The notes under the pieces were generated by a model. That model did not search any database. It was not told the origin of the DNA and saw only the letters and a list, made by a program, of their open reading frames with translations. 64,000 nt of DNA from Gp7-AA10 sp035636095 (GTDB lineage Bacteria > Acidobacteriota > Thermoanaerobaculia > Gp7-AA8): the NCBI GenBank assembly GCA_035636095.1, contig DASPZU010000007.1, positions 82,792 to 146,791 on the forward strand, given 5' to 3'. The first letter of the stretch is position 1. Every line of letters begins with the position of its first letter. Positions 51,440-61,400 of this stretch are shown here, piece by piece. The translations under genes and the position numbers were made by a program.

Positions 51440-53533
51440 ATGAAACGACTGACCACACTCGCGCTGCTGCTCATTGCCGCTCCGATCGCGGCGCAATTCG
51501 AATCGAATCCGTTCGCGAAACCGAGCGCGCTCCAATTCGAGGCGCCGGCGTTCAACAAAATCTCGGACGCCGACTATCAGCCCGCGATCGAGGAGGGCAT
51601 GAAACGCGAGCTCGCCGAAATCGAGGCCATCGCGAACATCGCCGAGGCGCCGACGTTCGCCAACACCATCGAGGCGATGGAGCGGTCCGGCGCCCTGCTG
51701 CGGCGCGTGCAGCGCGTGTTCGGCGCCATGACGCAAGCCAACACCAATCCGACCTTGCAGAACATTCAAGCCGACGAAGCGCCCAAGCTGTCCGCCCATC
51801 GCGATGCGATCTATCTCAATCCGAAACTCTTTGCGCGCGTGAAGGCGATTTACGATCAGCGCGCCGCTGTGAATCTCGATGCCGAATCAAAACGACTGGT
51901 CGAGCGCGCCTATCGCGATTTCGTCCGCGCGGGCGCTCTGCTCGCCGACGCCGACAAGGCCGCCCTCACAGCGCTGAATACCGAACAGTCCAAGCTGACC
52001 ACCGACTACCGTAAACGCGTGCTGGCGGCAACGAACTCCGGAGCGCTGGTCCTCGACGACAAAGCGGAGCTCGACGGATTGCCGGAGGCCGACATCGCTG
52101 CCGCCGCGGAAGCCGCGAAGAGCCGCAACCTGGCCGGCAAATTCGTGCTCACGCTGCAAAACACGACGCAGCAGCCGCCCCAGACTTACCTGAAGAATCG
52201 CGCGCTGCGCGAGCGGCTCTTCCACACCTCGGCCGACCGGTGCAACGGCGGCCCGAACGACACCCGCACTGTCGTCAGCCGCCTCGCCCAGATCCGCGCG
52301 CAACGCGCCAGGCTCCTCGGATATCCAAACTACGCCACCTTCGGTCTCGACGATCAGATGGCCAAGGCCCCCGACAATGCCATCAAGCTGATGACCGACA
52401 TGGTTCCGGCAGCAACCGGGAAGGCGCGCGGCGAAGCGGCGAAAATGCAACAGCTCATCGACAAGCAAGGCGGCGGCTTCAAACTGCAGCCGTGGGACTG
52501 GCAGTACTACGCCGAGCAGGTGCGCAAGGCGGAATACGATCTCGATGAATCGCAGGTCCGGCCGTACTTCGAGCTCGATCGCGTGCTGCGGGACGGCGTC
52601 TTCTTCGCCGCCAACAAGTTGTACGGCATCACCTTCAAGGAGCGCAGGGACATTCCGGTCTATCAATCCGACGTTCGCGCTTTTGAGGTGTTCGACGCCG
52701 ATGGAAAGCCGCTGGCGCTGTTCTACGGAGACTTTTTCACGCGCGACAACAAGAGCGGCGGCGCGTGGACCGGCGGCTTCGTCGGAGAAAGCCGCCTCCT
52801 CGGGACGCATCCGGTCGTCTACAACGTCGAGAACTTCACCAAGCCGGCGCCCGGCCAGCCTGCGCTGCTGAGCTTCAGCGACGTCACGACGATGTTCCAC
52901 GAGTTCGGTCACGCGCTGCACGCGATTTTCTCGACCGTCAAGTACCCGACCTTGTCGGGCACGCCGCGCGATTTCGTCGAATTTCCGTCGCAGTTCAACG
53001 AACACTGGGCGCTGGAGCCGTCGGTGTTCGCGAATTACGCAAAGCACTACCAGAGCGGCAAGCCGATGCCGTCAGAGCTCGTCGACAAGATCAAAAAGTC
53101 GCGCACGTTCAACCAGGGATTCGCAACCACGGAATATCTCGGGGCCGCGCTCCTCGACATGACCTGGCATAGCCTGCCCTCAGATGCGCCGATGCTGGAA
53201 GTGAACGGCTTCGAACCGGAAGCGCTCAAGCGTTATCAGGTCGACATGCCGGAAGTTCCGCCGCGATACCGCACCACCTACTTCTCGCACATCTGGGGCG
53301 GCGGATATTCCGCCGGCTACTACGCGTATCTGTGGAGCGAAGTGCTCGACGACGATGCCTACTACTGGTTCCGCGAAAACGGCGGGATGACTCGCGCCAA
53401 TGGTCAGCGGTTCCGCGAAATGATTCTCTCGCGCGGCGGCACGCAGGACCCGGCGGCCATGTATCGGGCCTTCCGCGGACGCGATCCGGTCGTGCAGCCG
53501 CTGCTCGAGCAGCGGGGACTCATCGCGAAGTAG
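51440..53533 (+). CDS. Exported M3-family peptidase (dipeptidyl carboxypeptidase Dcp-like)
   Basis: 697 residues, normal for the family. Signal peptide MKRLTTLALLLIAAPIAAQ; a helical N-terminal lobe (PTFANTIEAMERSGALLRRV); the zinc site TMFHEFGHALHAIF (HExxH) with the downstream Glu in VEFPSQFNEHW; the substrate-binding SHIWGGGYSAGYYAYLWSEV. Dcp cleaves dipeptides from C-termini, here in the periplasm. Oligopeptidase A is the alternative, but the exported form and the SHIWGGGYSAGYY segment favour Dcp. Confidence 0.9.
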   Translation: MKRLTTLALLLIAAPIAAQFESNPFAKPSALQFEAPAFNKISDADYQPAIEEGMKRELAEIEAIANIAEAPTFANTIEAMERSGALLRRVQRVFGAMTQANTNPTLQNIQADEAPKLSAHRDAIYLNPKLFARVKAIYDQRAAVNLDAESKRLVERAYRDFVRAGALLADADKAALTALNTEQSKLTTDYRKRVLAATNSGALVLDDKAELDGLPEADIAAAAEAAKSRNLAGKFVLTLQNTTQQPPQTYLKNRALRERLFHTSADRCNGGPNDTRTVVSRLAQIRAQRARLLGYPNYATFGLDDQMAKAPDNAIKLMTDMVPAATGKARGEAAKMQQLIDKQGGGFKLQPWDWQYYAEQVRKAEYDLDESQVRPYFELDRVLRDGVFFAANKLYGITFKERRDIPVYQSDVRAFEVFDADGKPLALFYGDFFTRDNKSGGAWTGGFVGESRLLGTHPVVYNVENFTKPAPGQPALLSFSDVTTMFHEFGHALHAIFSTVKYPTLSGTPRDFVEFPSQFNEHWALEPSVFANYAKHYQSGKPMPSELVDKIKKSRTFNQGFATTEYLGAALLDMTWHSLPSDAPMLEVNGFEPEALKRYQVDMPEVPPRYRTTYFSHIWGGGYSAGYYAYLWSEVLDDDAYYWFRENGGMTRANGQRFREMILSRGGTQDPAAMYRAFRGRDPVVQPLLEQRGLIAK

Positions 53534-53639
53534 CGGGCCCCCCCGCTCCGCGGGGCGAAGGACACTCGCGCGAGACCCCTCGCCCCGCGTTAGCGGGGAG
53601 AGGGTGGCCCGAGCGAATGCGAGGGCCGGGTGAGGGGCG
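53534..53639. repeat. REP-like palindrome, family R2 copy 3
   Basis: CCCCGCTCCGCGGGGCG forms a first hairpin; then CCTCGCCCCGCGTTAGCGGG followed by GAGAGGGTGG and CCGGGTGAGGGGCG, matching 21466-21530. It lies in the convergent space between the M3 peptidase and the beta-propeller gene. Confidence 0.75.
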
Positions 53640-54635
53640 CTATTTGGCCGGTGAGACCACAACGAGATCGCTGAGCTCCGTTCCGGAGTGCGCGAGGTAG
53701 ACCGTCCCGTTCTTCGTGACCACGCCGTTCCGTGCGCCGGCATGCGTCGGCACCTGCTCGCTGATCGCGAGCTTGCCGCTGCCATCGACTTTCGCGATCG
53801 TCAGCTTGGCAGCCCGCGCCGCGCCGGCGTAAACGGTGTGCGTCGTCGGCGAGTAGTCGATGTCATCAACGCCATCACCCGTTTCGATCGACGAGATGAC
53901 TTTTCCATCGCGCGCGGCATCGAGATCTTCCACGCGAGCGCTGCAGGCAACGAAAAGAAATCCCGACTTCTCGTCGAGTCGAATGCCGTGCGGTCCTTCG
54001 CTGCCGCAATTCGGATTCCATGTTGCGACCGTCCGGTGCGTCTTGAGATCGATCGCCAGCGTTTTGTCTTTGTCTTCCAGGTTGGTGTAAAAGCGACCGC
54101 GCCTGGTGTCGACCGCGAATCCCTCCGGGTTGCCCTCGTAGGTCAGCTTCGTCTTCTGATGCAGCGTGTCGGCGTCGAGAATGCGCAATGAATTGTCGCG
54201 CGGCGCGGTGACCCACACTTCGTTTGTCACCGACGAATACGCCAGCCCGTCGGGCATGGAATCGATCTCGCCGCAATTGCGCCGCTGCAGCGTCCGCGCG
54301 TCGAAGGCGCAGATCTTGTTGTCGGCGCGATTTCCGACGTACACCACCCCTTTCCCGATGGTGGCGGAGGTGGGACCGAATGTCCGCTTGCCGTTGCGGA
54401 CCTGAACTTCTTTCGTCGCGAAGTCGCCGATCCGGGTCACTTTTCCGGTCGCGGTATCGACCACGTCGACGGCACCGGTGTTGCCGGCCGGTGCCCAGAC
54501 GAAGCCGGTCCGCGGGTCGTAAGCGAGGTAGTCCATATAGATGCCGCCGGCCGCCGGGGCCGGCAGCGGCAGCATGTGGACGGTGTAAGCCGGGGCGGCC
54601 ATGAGGAGGGCGAAAAACATCTCTGGCAGTCGCAT
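53640..54635 (-). CDS. Exported YncE/SMP-30-like beta-propeller protein
   Basis: 331 residues with a signal peptide (MRLPEMFFALLMAAPAYT). Blades repeat patterns such as VDVVDTATGKVTRIGDFA, ICAFDARTLQRRNCGEI, LRILDADTLHQKTKLTYEGN and VDDIDYSPTTHTVYAGAA, typical of YVTN/YncE-type seven-bladed propellers. No catalytic residues can be assigned. TAGAAT lies 7 nt before the ATG. Confidence 0.8.
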   Translation of the reverse strand: MRLPEMFFALLMAAPAYTVHMLPLPAPAAGGIYMDYLAYDPRTGFVWAPAGNTGAVDVVDTATGKVTRIGDFATKEVQVRNGKRTFGPTSATIGKGVVYVGNRADNKICAFDARTLQRRNCGEIDSMPDGLAYSSVTNEVWVTAPRDNSLRILDADTLHQKTKLTYEGNPEGFAVDTRRGRFYTNLEDKDKTLAIDLKTHRTVATWNPNCGSEGPHGIRLDEKSGFLFVACSARVEDLDAARDGKVISSIETGDGVDDIDYSPTTHTVYAGAARAAKLTIAKVDGSGKLAISEQVPTHAGARNGVVTKNGTVYLAHSGTELSDLVVVSPAK

Positions 54636-54661
54636 GGCGGGGATTCTAGACTAGCCGCCCC
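54636..54661. promoter_or_regulatory. 26-bp divergent promoter with interlocked -10 boxes
   Basis: GGATTCTAGACTAG contains TAGAAT on the minus strand (54648-54643; 7 nt from ATG 54635) and TAGACT on the plus strand (54647-54652; 9 nt from ATG 54662). The boxes share two base pairs, so polymerase cannot occupy both at once. Confidence 0.6.
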
Positions 54662-55690
54662 ATGCTGTTCGAGAAGACCCCGGCCGACGTTCGGGACCTG
54701 TTGCCCATCCCGATCAAGCAGCTCGGTCTCAAGCTGGAAGGCTCGCAGATCGAGCGCTTCGTCGAACAGCTTTTCAAAGAGCTGGAGGCGAAGGGCCTGC
54801 AGCATTTTCGCCCGGCGTTTTATCTGACCAGCGAGTGGGGCTGCCCGTCCGAAGAGCCGATCATCGGCGTCCCGTTCTATCTCGCCGATCCGCGCCTGGG
54901 CGCGATCGAGAGCGCGGTCAACGACATCGAGAACGAACGCGAAATCATGATGTACATGCGCCACGAGTCGGGTCACGCCTTCAACTACGCCTATGAGTTG
55001 TACAAGACCGATGAATGGCGCGAGACGTTCGGTCCATTTCGGCGTCCGTATCGCGATCACTATCGCTTCGTTCCCTTCTCGCGAAATTTCGTGCGTCACA
55101 TCGCGGGGTGGTATGCGCAAAAACATCCCGACGAGGATTTCGCGGAGACCTTCGCGGTCTGGCTGACGCCACGATCGAACTGGCGCGAGAAGTACAAGAA
55201 CTGGCCGGCCATCAAGAAGCTCCGCTACATCGATCGCGTCGCGCACGATCTGGGCGCCACGCCGCCTGTCCGTCCGTTAGGCGAAAAAGACTTCACGGTT
55301 GAAGACATGAAGGAGACCATCGAGGAGTTTTACCGTGGCAACACCGCCGATGAATCGCAGGTGATCTCCGATCTGGCGCTGGACGTCGATCTGGACGATA
55401 TTTTTCTGGCCGCCGACGCCGTCCCCGAGGATCGCCGCCGCAAAGCATCGGAAGTGGTGACCGAGCACCGAAAAGAAATCGTCGACAAGGTCAGCTACTG
55501 GACGGGAGGGCGGCGCTCGCTGGTCAAGACTCTGGTGGAGGCGATCGCGCAGAAGGTCGACGAGCTGGGACTGGTGGTCGACAAGAAGAGCGAGAGCGAA
55601 CAAATCGTCGAGCTCACTGTTTACGTCACGACGCTGATGACGAATTTCTTCTCCGCGCGTCACTTTCGCCATCGCGACCAGCGCGAATAA
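54662..55690 (+). CDS. Putative zinc-binding metallopeptidase
   Basis: 342 residues. MYMRHESGHAFNYAYELY carries HExxH (HESGH), and the downstream DEDFAETFAVWLTPRSNW supplies a third Glu ligand, as in the gluzincin-like 'putative zinc-binding metallopeptidase' family. The C-terminal 120 residues are helical (VVTEHRKEIVDKVSYWTGGR). No signal peptide. Sits 48 bp upstream of an ATP-grasp ligase and an aspartoacylase-like gene; the trio suggests formation and removal of an amide-linked modification, which is inference. Confidence 0.8.
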   Translation: MLFEKTPADVRDLLPIPIKQLGLKLEGSQIERFVEQLFKELEAKGLQHFRPAFYLTSEWGCPSEEPIIGVPFYLADPRLGAIESAVNDIENEREIMMYMRHESGHAFNYAYELYKTDEWRETFGPFRRPYRDHYRFVPFSRNFVRHIAGWYAQKHPDEDFAETFAVWLTPRSNWREKYKNWPAIKKLRYIDRVAHDLGATPPVRPLGEKDFTVEDMKETIEEFYRGNTADESQVISDLALDVDLDDIFLAADAVPEDRRRKASEVVTEHRKEIVDKVSYWTGGRRSLVKTLVEAIAQKVDELGLVVDKKSESEQIVELTVYVTTLMTNFFSARHFRHRDQRE

Positions 55691-55738
55691 CGGATTCGCG
55701 CACATTGTCGTAAAATATAACGATACAAATTTGTCGCC

Positions 55739-56764
55739 ATGAAGATCGGCGTCCTGTATGAATTGTGGGGTGAGACCGAGTCCTACCCGGGCGCGAAGGA
55801 TGACGATGACGACACCACGCCGCGTCGCCGCCGCAGACGGCCGAAGTTAGACCGCGAAGAGGTCTTCGACGCGCTCACCAAGCTCGGTCACGAGCCGTCG
55901 TACATCGAGCTCGATGGACGCGATGTCACACTGTTTGCGCTCGCAAAAGCGAAAGTCGATCTGGTCTTCAACCTCGTGGAGTCGTACGCCGGCGACGATA
56001 CCAAGGACCTGAACATTCCCGCCTTCATGGACCTGGTTGGGGTGAAGTACACCGGATCGGGACCCCATGGCTTGCTGCTGGCGCAGGACAAGGCCCTCGC
56101 GAAAAAGATCGTCGAGTTCCACGGACTGAAGACACCGTTTTCGGCGGTCTCGCATCGGGGCCGTGTCGACTACGCGCACGACGTGAAATTTCCGCTGATC
56201 GTGAAACCGGTGTCCGAGGATGGGTCGATTGGGATCGATATGGGGTCGGTGGTCGACTCCGTCAAAGAATTGATCGAGCGCATCCATCATCTGCACGAAG
56301 AGCTCGATGTTCCGATCCTCATCGAGGAGTACATCGAAGGCCGCGAAATCTACGCCGCGGTCCTCGGCAACCGCCCCCCCGAGGCGCTTCCGCTGGTCGA
56401 GCTCGACCTGTCGAAGCTTCCCGCCGATACGCCCAAGATCGCGGGCCGCGAAGTGAAATTCGATCGCGAGAGCGAAGCGTACAAGCTCACCAAGTCGGCG
56501 GTTGCGAAAGATCTCGACGAGGAGACGGTCGAGAAGCTGCAGGAAGCGGCCAAGACGACCTACCGCGCGCTCAAGTTGCGCGATTACGGCCGCATCGACA
56601 TGCGCCTTGCCAAGGACGGGACGATCTACGTCATCGAGGCCAATCCGAATCCGTGGCTCTCGTCGCAGGCGGAATTCGCGATGGCCGCGCGCGGCAGCGA
56701 GCGGACCTACAACGAGATGATCAAGAAGATCGTCGAGGTGGCGGCCGCGCGATACGAGGAGTGA
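55739..56764 (+). CDS. D-Ala-D-Ala ligase-like ATP-grasp enzyme
   Basis: 341 residues. MKIGVLYELWGE, VFNLVESYAGDD, ALAKKIVEFHGLKTPFSA, FPLIVKPVSEDGSIGI (ATP-grasp lysine and glycine loop), EEYIEGREIYAAVLGN, and the Mg site YVIEANPNPWLSS. An unusual insertion at residues 20-36 has five consecutive Asp and six consecutive Arg. Not a standard Ddl: no other cell-wall genes surround it. Coupled by position to the metallopeptidase upstream and the aspartoacylase-like enzyme downstream. Confidence 0.82.
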   Translation: MKIGVLYELWGETESYPGAKDDDDDTTPRRRRRRPKLDREEVFDALTKLGHEPSYIELDGRDVTLFALAKAKVDLVFNLVESYAGDDTKDLNIPAFMDLVGVKYTGSGPHGLLLAQDKALAKKIVEFHGLKTPFSAVSHRGRVDYAHDVKFPLIVKPVSEDGSIGIDMGSVVDSVKELIERIHHLHEELDVPILIEEYIEGREIYAAVLGNRPPEALPLVELDLSKLPADTPKIAGREVKFDRESEAYKLTKSAVAKDLDEETVEKLQEAAKTTYRALKLRDYGRIDMRLAKDGTIYVIEANPNPWLSSQAEFAMAARGSERTYNEMIKKIVEVAAARYEE

Positions 56765-56826
56765 TTCACCACAGAGGAACAGAGATCACACAGAAAACTC
56801 TGTGTCCTCTGTGGCTCTGTGGTGAA
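56765..56826. repeat. Inverted repeat of CTCTGTGG units
   Basis: TTCACCACAGAG (56765-56776) is perfectly inverted at 56815-56826 (CTCTGTGGTGAA), with further CTCTGTGT and CCTCTGTGG units between. It begins right after the ATP-grasp stop and precedes the next start by 10 nt. Confidence 0.85.
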
Positions 56827-56836
56827 ATACCGCGCC

Positions 56837-57871
56837 ATGAAATATCTACTGTTTCTCCTCATCGCGACCACAGCGCTCGCCCAAGACACGTTTACAGTCG
56901 GAACTGCCGCGGCGAAGCGCGGTCAAAAAGCGTACGGAACGATCGAGGTTCCCGCCGGCGTCGACGCCGCGCTCACCATTCCGGTGGTGGTCGCACATGG
57001 CGCGAAGAGCGGGCCGGTGCTGGCGCTGGTGTCGGGCGCGCACGGAACGGAGTACGTCTCGATCATCGCGTTGGAAAAAGTGATCGATCGCATCGATCCG
57101 AGCGCGCTGTCGGGAACGGTCATCATCGTGCCGCTCGTCAACATCAACTCGTTCGAGAAGAAAGTTCCGCACGTCAATCCAATCGACAACAAGAGCATGA
57201 ATCGCTTCTATCCCGGTCGCATGGAGGGCACGCAGACCGAACGCGCGCTCTTCATGATGACGAAGGAGGTCGTCGATCGTTGCAATTACCTCATCGACCT
57301 GCACGGCGGCGATCTCGACGAGAGCCTGCGGCCTTACAGCTACTGGCCGCTGAGCGGCAACCCCCAACAGGATCAAGTTTCGCGCGAGATGGTGCTGGCC
57401 TTCGGTCTCGATCACATCATCATCTCCGCCGACCGGCCCAAAGATGCCGCCGCGTCGCGCTACCTCGACAACACCGCCAACACGCGCGGCAAGCCGGCCA
57501 TCGCGGTCGAGGCGGGCTATGCCGGCACCACCGAAACCGACGACGTCGAAGTTCTCGCCAATGGCTGTTTCAACGTCATGCGCTATCTGAAGATGCTGCC
57601 GGGTGCAGTGGTGCCGGTCGCGAATCCGGTGTGGATCGAGAAGGTCGAGACCGTGACCAGCGATCAGAACGGAATCTTCTATCCGCTCGTGAAGCGCGGA
57701 ACGTATGTCCAGCAAGGCATGAAGATCGGCACCGTCACCGACTACCTCAATCGTCCCCTTCTCGAAGCGCGCGCGCCGGTGTCGGGGATCGTTCTCTACG
57801 TCTGCGCCGTGCCGTCGATGACAAGGGGGGCGACCATCGCCAACATCGGCGTGGTCGCGAAGCAGCCGTAA
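56837..57871 (+). CDS. Exported succinylglutamate desuccinylase/aspartoacylase family protein
   Basis: 344 residues. Signal peptide MKYLLFLLIATTALAQ; zinc ligands in VSGAHGTEYVS (HxxE) and YLIDLHGGDLDE (His); MNRFYPGRMEGTQTERA and AVEAGYAGTTETDD complete the M14-like AstE/AspA fold; C-terminal beta domain (GTYVQQGMKIGTVTDYLNRP). The family hydrolyses N-acyl or amide bonds of amino acids; here in the periplasm. Start is ATG 56837; the in-frame codons from 56819 belong to the repeat. Confidence 0.85.
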   Translation: MKYLLFLLIATTALAQDTFTVGTAAAKRGQKAYGTIEVPAGVDAALTIPVVVAHGAKSGPVLALVSGAHGTEYVSIIALEKVIDRIDPSALSGTVIIVPLVNINSFEKKVPHVNPIDNKSMNRFYPGRMEGTQTERALFMMTKEVVDRCNYLIDLHGGDLDESLRPYSYWPLSGNPQQDQVSREMVLAFGLDHIIISADRPKDAAASRYLDNTANTRGKPAIAVEAGYAGTTETDDVEVLANGCFNVMRYLKMLPGAVVPVANPVWIEKVETVTSDQNGIFYPLVKRGTYVQQGMKIGTVTDYLNRPLLEARAPVSGIVLYVCAVPSMTRGATIANIGVVAKQP

Positions 57872-58435
57872 TTGCGCATCACGCAAGACCGCACGCCGAT
57901 CGGCTGCTTCTGGGCGGTCGCGATCGCGTGGGCCGTCCTCAGCGTGGCATTTCCCAACACGGGCATTTTGGCGAACGAGAAGTGGTGGCTGGATGTCGCT
58001 GTGGTCACTGCGTTATTCCTCACTGCGATTTACTTCACGATCGAACGCAGGCTGTTCGCCGCTTCCGTCCTGGTCCTCGATGCTCCGCCTGAACCTGGTC
58101 ACGGATTGCGCGGAAAGATCGAGACGCCGCTAAAAAGCGAGGTGCCATGTAAGGTCCGCGTCGGACTGATGCGATCGCAACGACGCCGTGATGCTTCGAT
58201 CTGGAAAACCGAGGTGAGTGCGCATCCGATTCGGAGTGAGAAGGGCCTCATCCTTCCGGTCGAAGTCATGATTCCGGCGGAAGTTGCGAAGAGCATCGAC
58301 TCGACGACCTACTGGACCGTGCGCGCCAGCGCTCGAATGCTGCCCATTCTTTACCGAGCCAGTTTCACCCTACCCCGAACGCCCTGGGTCACCCTGAATC
58401 ACGCATCTCGAGATCCTTCGCTTCGCTCAGGATGA
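57872..58435 (+). CDS. Hypothetical two-TM protein with repeat-derived C-terminus
   Basis: 187 residues from TTG 57872, directly after the previous stop (TAATTG). TM1 about 10-28 (CFWAVAIAWAVLSVAF), TM2 about 40-57 (LDVAVVTALFLTAIYF), then a beta-rich soluble domain (PCKVRVGLMRSQRRRD, LILPVEVMIPAEVAK). The last 15 residues or so (VTLNHASRDPSLRSG) are translated repeat R1, so the original end was probably lost. No known family. Confidence 0.6.
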   Translation: MRITQDRTPIGCFWAVAIAWAVLSVAFPNTGILANEKWWLDVAVVTALFLTAIYFTIERRLFAASVLVLDAPPEPGHGLRGKIETPLKSEVPCKVRVGLMRSQRRRDASIWKTEVSAHPIRSEKGLILPVEVMIPAEVAKSIDSTTYWTVRASARMLPILYRASFTLPRTPWVTLNHASRDPSLRSG

Positions 58436-58437
58436 CA
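58389..58437. repeat. REP-like palindrome, family R1 copy 4 (short)
   Basis: GTCACCCTGAATC at the left and TTCGCTCAGGATGAC at the right with inner CTCGAGATCC. It encodes the C-terminus and stop of the preceding ORF. Confidence 0.7.
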
Positions 58438-58486
58438 AGCTGTAGTAGATTTCCGCGGTTTTCCATTGTCGAAACGGAGGAGAGGA

Positions 58487-61400
58487 ATGCTTTTCTTCGC
58501 GATCGTTCTGGCAGCGACGGTCACTTCCACAGCAACGGACATCAACACCACTTTCAAGCCCCTGAAGTTCCGCGAGATCGGACCGGCGGTGATGGGCGGG
58601 CGCATCGACGCCTTCGCGGTCGTCGAGAGCAATCCCAACGTCATCTACGTCGGCACCGCGTCGGGCGGCGTTTTGAAGTCGACCAACGGAGGCACGACCT
58701 GGGAGCCGATGTTCGACGATCAGACCACGTCGACGATCGGCGACATCGCGGTCTCGCAATCCGATCCGTCGATCGTGTGGGTCGGCACCGGCGAGTCGAA
58801 CAACCGACAGAGCTCGTCGTGGGGCAACGGCGTTTACAAGTCGCTCGACGGCGGCAAGACATGGCAGCACGTCGGCCTCGATGAGACCCATCACATCGGA
58901 CGCATTCTCATCAGCCCGAACGATCCCAACACCGTCTACGTCGCAGCGGCCGGCAATCTGTGGGGAGCGTCGAAAGAACGCGGCGTCTACAAGACCACCG
59001 ACGGCGGCAAGACCTGGCAGAACGTCCTTTTCATCAATGAAGACACGGGCGTCAACGACATCACGATGGATCCCTCCAGTCCAAACACGCTGATCGCCAG
59101 CGCCTATCAGCGGCGCCGCACCGTGTTTGGATTCAACGGCAGCGGACCGGGTGGCGGTCTGTACAAGACCACCGACGGCGGCGCGACCTGGAAAAAACTC
59201 GAGAAGGGTTTGCCATGGGATCCGAATCCCGCACCGCCTCCCCGGACGCCTGCATTTGGCGAAGGAGGTGGCGGCGGTGGTGGATTCGGACAGCCCCAGC
59301 CCGCCACTCCTGCTGCTCCGAAGCTCGATCCGGAAGCGATCAAAGAGATCGGACGGATCGGCGTCGCGTTTTATCGCCGCGATCCGAACGTCGTCTACGC
59401 CCTGGTGGAACACGCCGGGGGCGGTGTGTTCCGCAGCGACGATAAGGGCGAAACGTGGACGAAGATGTCGGAGACCAACCCGCGCGGCAGCTATTACAGC
59501 CAGATCCGCGTCGATCCGAACAATGACCAGCGCTTGTGGGTCCACGGCGCGCAGATGTTCTATTCCGAAGACGGCGGGAAAACGTTCCGGTCGAATTTGA
59601 TCCAGCGCATTCACGGCGACTATCACGCCACCTGGATCGATCCGCGCGATTCGAATCACATGATTACCGGGTCCGACGGCGGCATCTACATCAGCCACGA
59701 CCGCGGCCACAGTTGGGATTTCGTCAACGTCTTTCCGCTGGGGCAGTTTTATGAAGTCGGTTTCGACATGGCCAAGCCCTATCGCATCTGCGGCGGACTG
59801 CAGGACAACAACGTCTGGTGCGGGCCGAGCGCGACCATGGACACCCGCGGCATCGGCAACGGGGAATGGTTCACTGTCGCAGGCGGGGACGGCTTCTATG
59901 CGCAGATCGACCCGACCGATCCGACCACCGTCTATTCTGAGTCGCAGGACGGCAACATCAATCGCCGCGATCTCAAAACTCACGAGTCGCGCATCATCCG
60001 GCCGCTGGCGCCGGAGGGGCAACGCTATCGTTTCCAGTGGAATTCGCCGATCGTCATCTCGTCGTTCGATCCGCACACCATCTACTACGGCGGCAACTAT
60101 CTCTTCAAATCGACCGACCGCGGCGACAACTGGACGCGCCTGGGGAACGATCTGACCAACGGACAGGATCGCGACAAGCTCCCCATCATGGGGAAGGTTC
60201 CCGACAAGTACACGCTGTCGCGGAACGACGGCGTGCAATCGTGGCCCTCGATCACCACCGTCAGCGAATCGCCGATGAACAAGGATCTGCTGTGGGTCGG
60301 CACGGACGATGGCAATGTGCAGGTCACACGCGACGGCGGCAAGACGTGGAAGAACATTTTCGACCGCCTGAAAGGCGTTCCGAAAGGAACTTACGTCAGC
60401 CGCATCGTCGCATCGCGCCACAACGAAGGCACGGCCTACGCCACCTTCGATGGTCACCGCAGCAGCGACTTCAACGTCTACGTCTTCATGACCGGCGATT
60501 ACGGCGAGTCGTGGAAGCCGATTCGCAGCGGCATCCCGGACGACGCCGGCACATTGCACGTCATCCGCGAACACTTCCGAAATCCGAAGCTGCTCCTTGC
60601 CGGCACCGAACGGGCACTCTTCATCTCGAACGATCAGGGCGCGCACTGGTCGAAGCTGAAATTGAATCTGCCCACGGTGCCGATCGATGACATCGCCATC
60701 CACCCCCGCGAAAACGACCTGATCCTCGGCACGCACGGCCGTTCGATCTGGATCTTCGACGATCTCACACCGTTCGAGCAGTGGACCGATTCGATCGCTT
60801 CGGAAGACCTGCACCTGTTCGACATCCGTCCCGCGACGGAATGGCGGGTCGCGAATCGCGCCGGGTTCACGGGACAGAAAGTTTTCTTCGCGCCGAACCC
60901 GCCCAACGGCGCCATCATCAATTACTTCCTGAAAGCCAAGCCCGACGAGAAGGAGCGCGTCCGCATCACCATCAGCGACAAAGATGGGAAAGTGATTCGC
61001 GATATGGACGGCACCAAGGAACCAGGCATCAATCGCGTGGTGTGGGATCTGCGCTCGCGATCGGTGACCACTCCCCCGCGTCTCGAGGAGCCGCCTGCCG
61101 GCGCCGGTCCTGAAGCCGAATCGGCGGAAACTGCGGCGGAAACCCCGCCGGGCGGCGGTGGATTCGGCGGATTCGGCGGCGCATCGCGAGTCGAGCCGGG
61201 CGATTACACCGTGAAGGTCGCAGTCGGCAAGAACGAGCAGACGAAAAAAGTGACGGTCGAAGAAGATCCGCGCATCAACATATCCGCCGAAGACCGCACC
61301 GCGCGCCGTCAGGCGATCGCACAACTCGGCCAGATGGCCACGACTGCAGTCACGACACGACGTGCCTTGGCGGGATTGCGGACGTCGTTGAACGCCGAGA

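Noticed and set aside
51414..51558. Longer start (51558) for the cupin gene
   Set aside because: The extra N-terminus is antisense to the M3 peptidase signal peptide and has no family similarity.
58427..61324. 965-codon open frame on the minus strand
   Set aside because: It is exactly antisense to the BNR protein, and its translation is rich in His/Asp/Arg with no domain logic. High-GC genes create such shadows; the same holds for 5743-7728 (-) and 31089-33398 (-).
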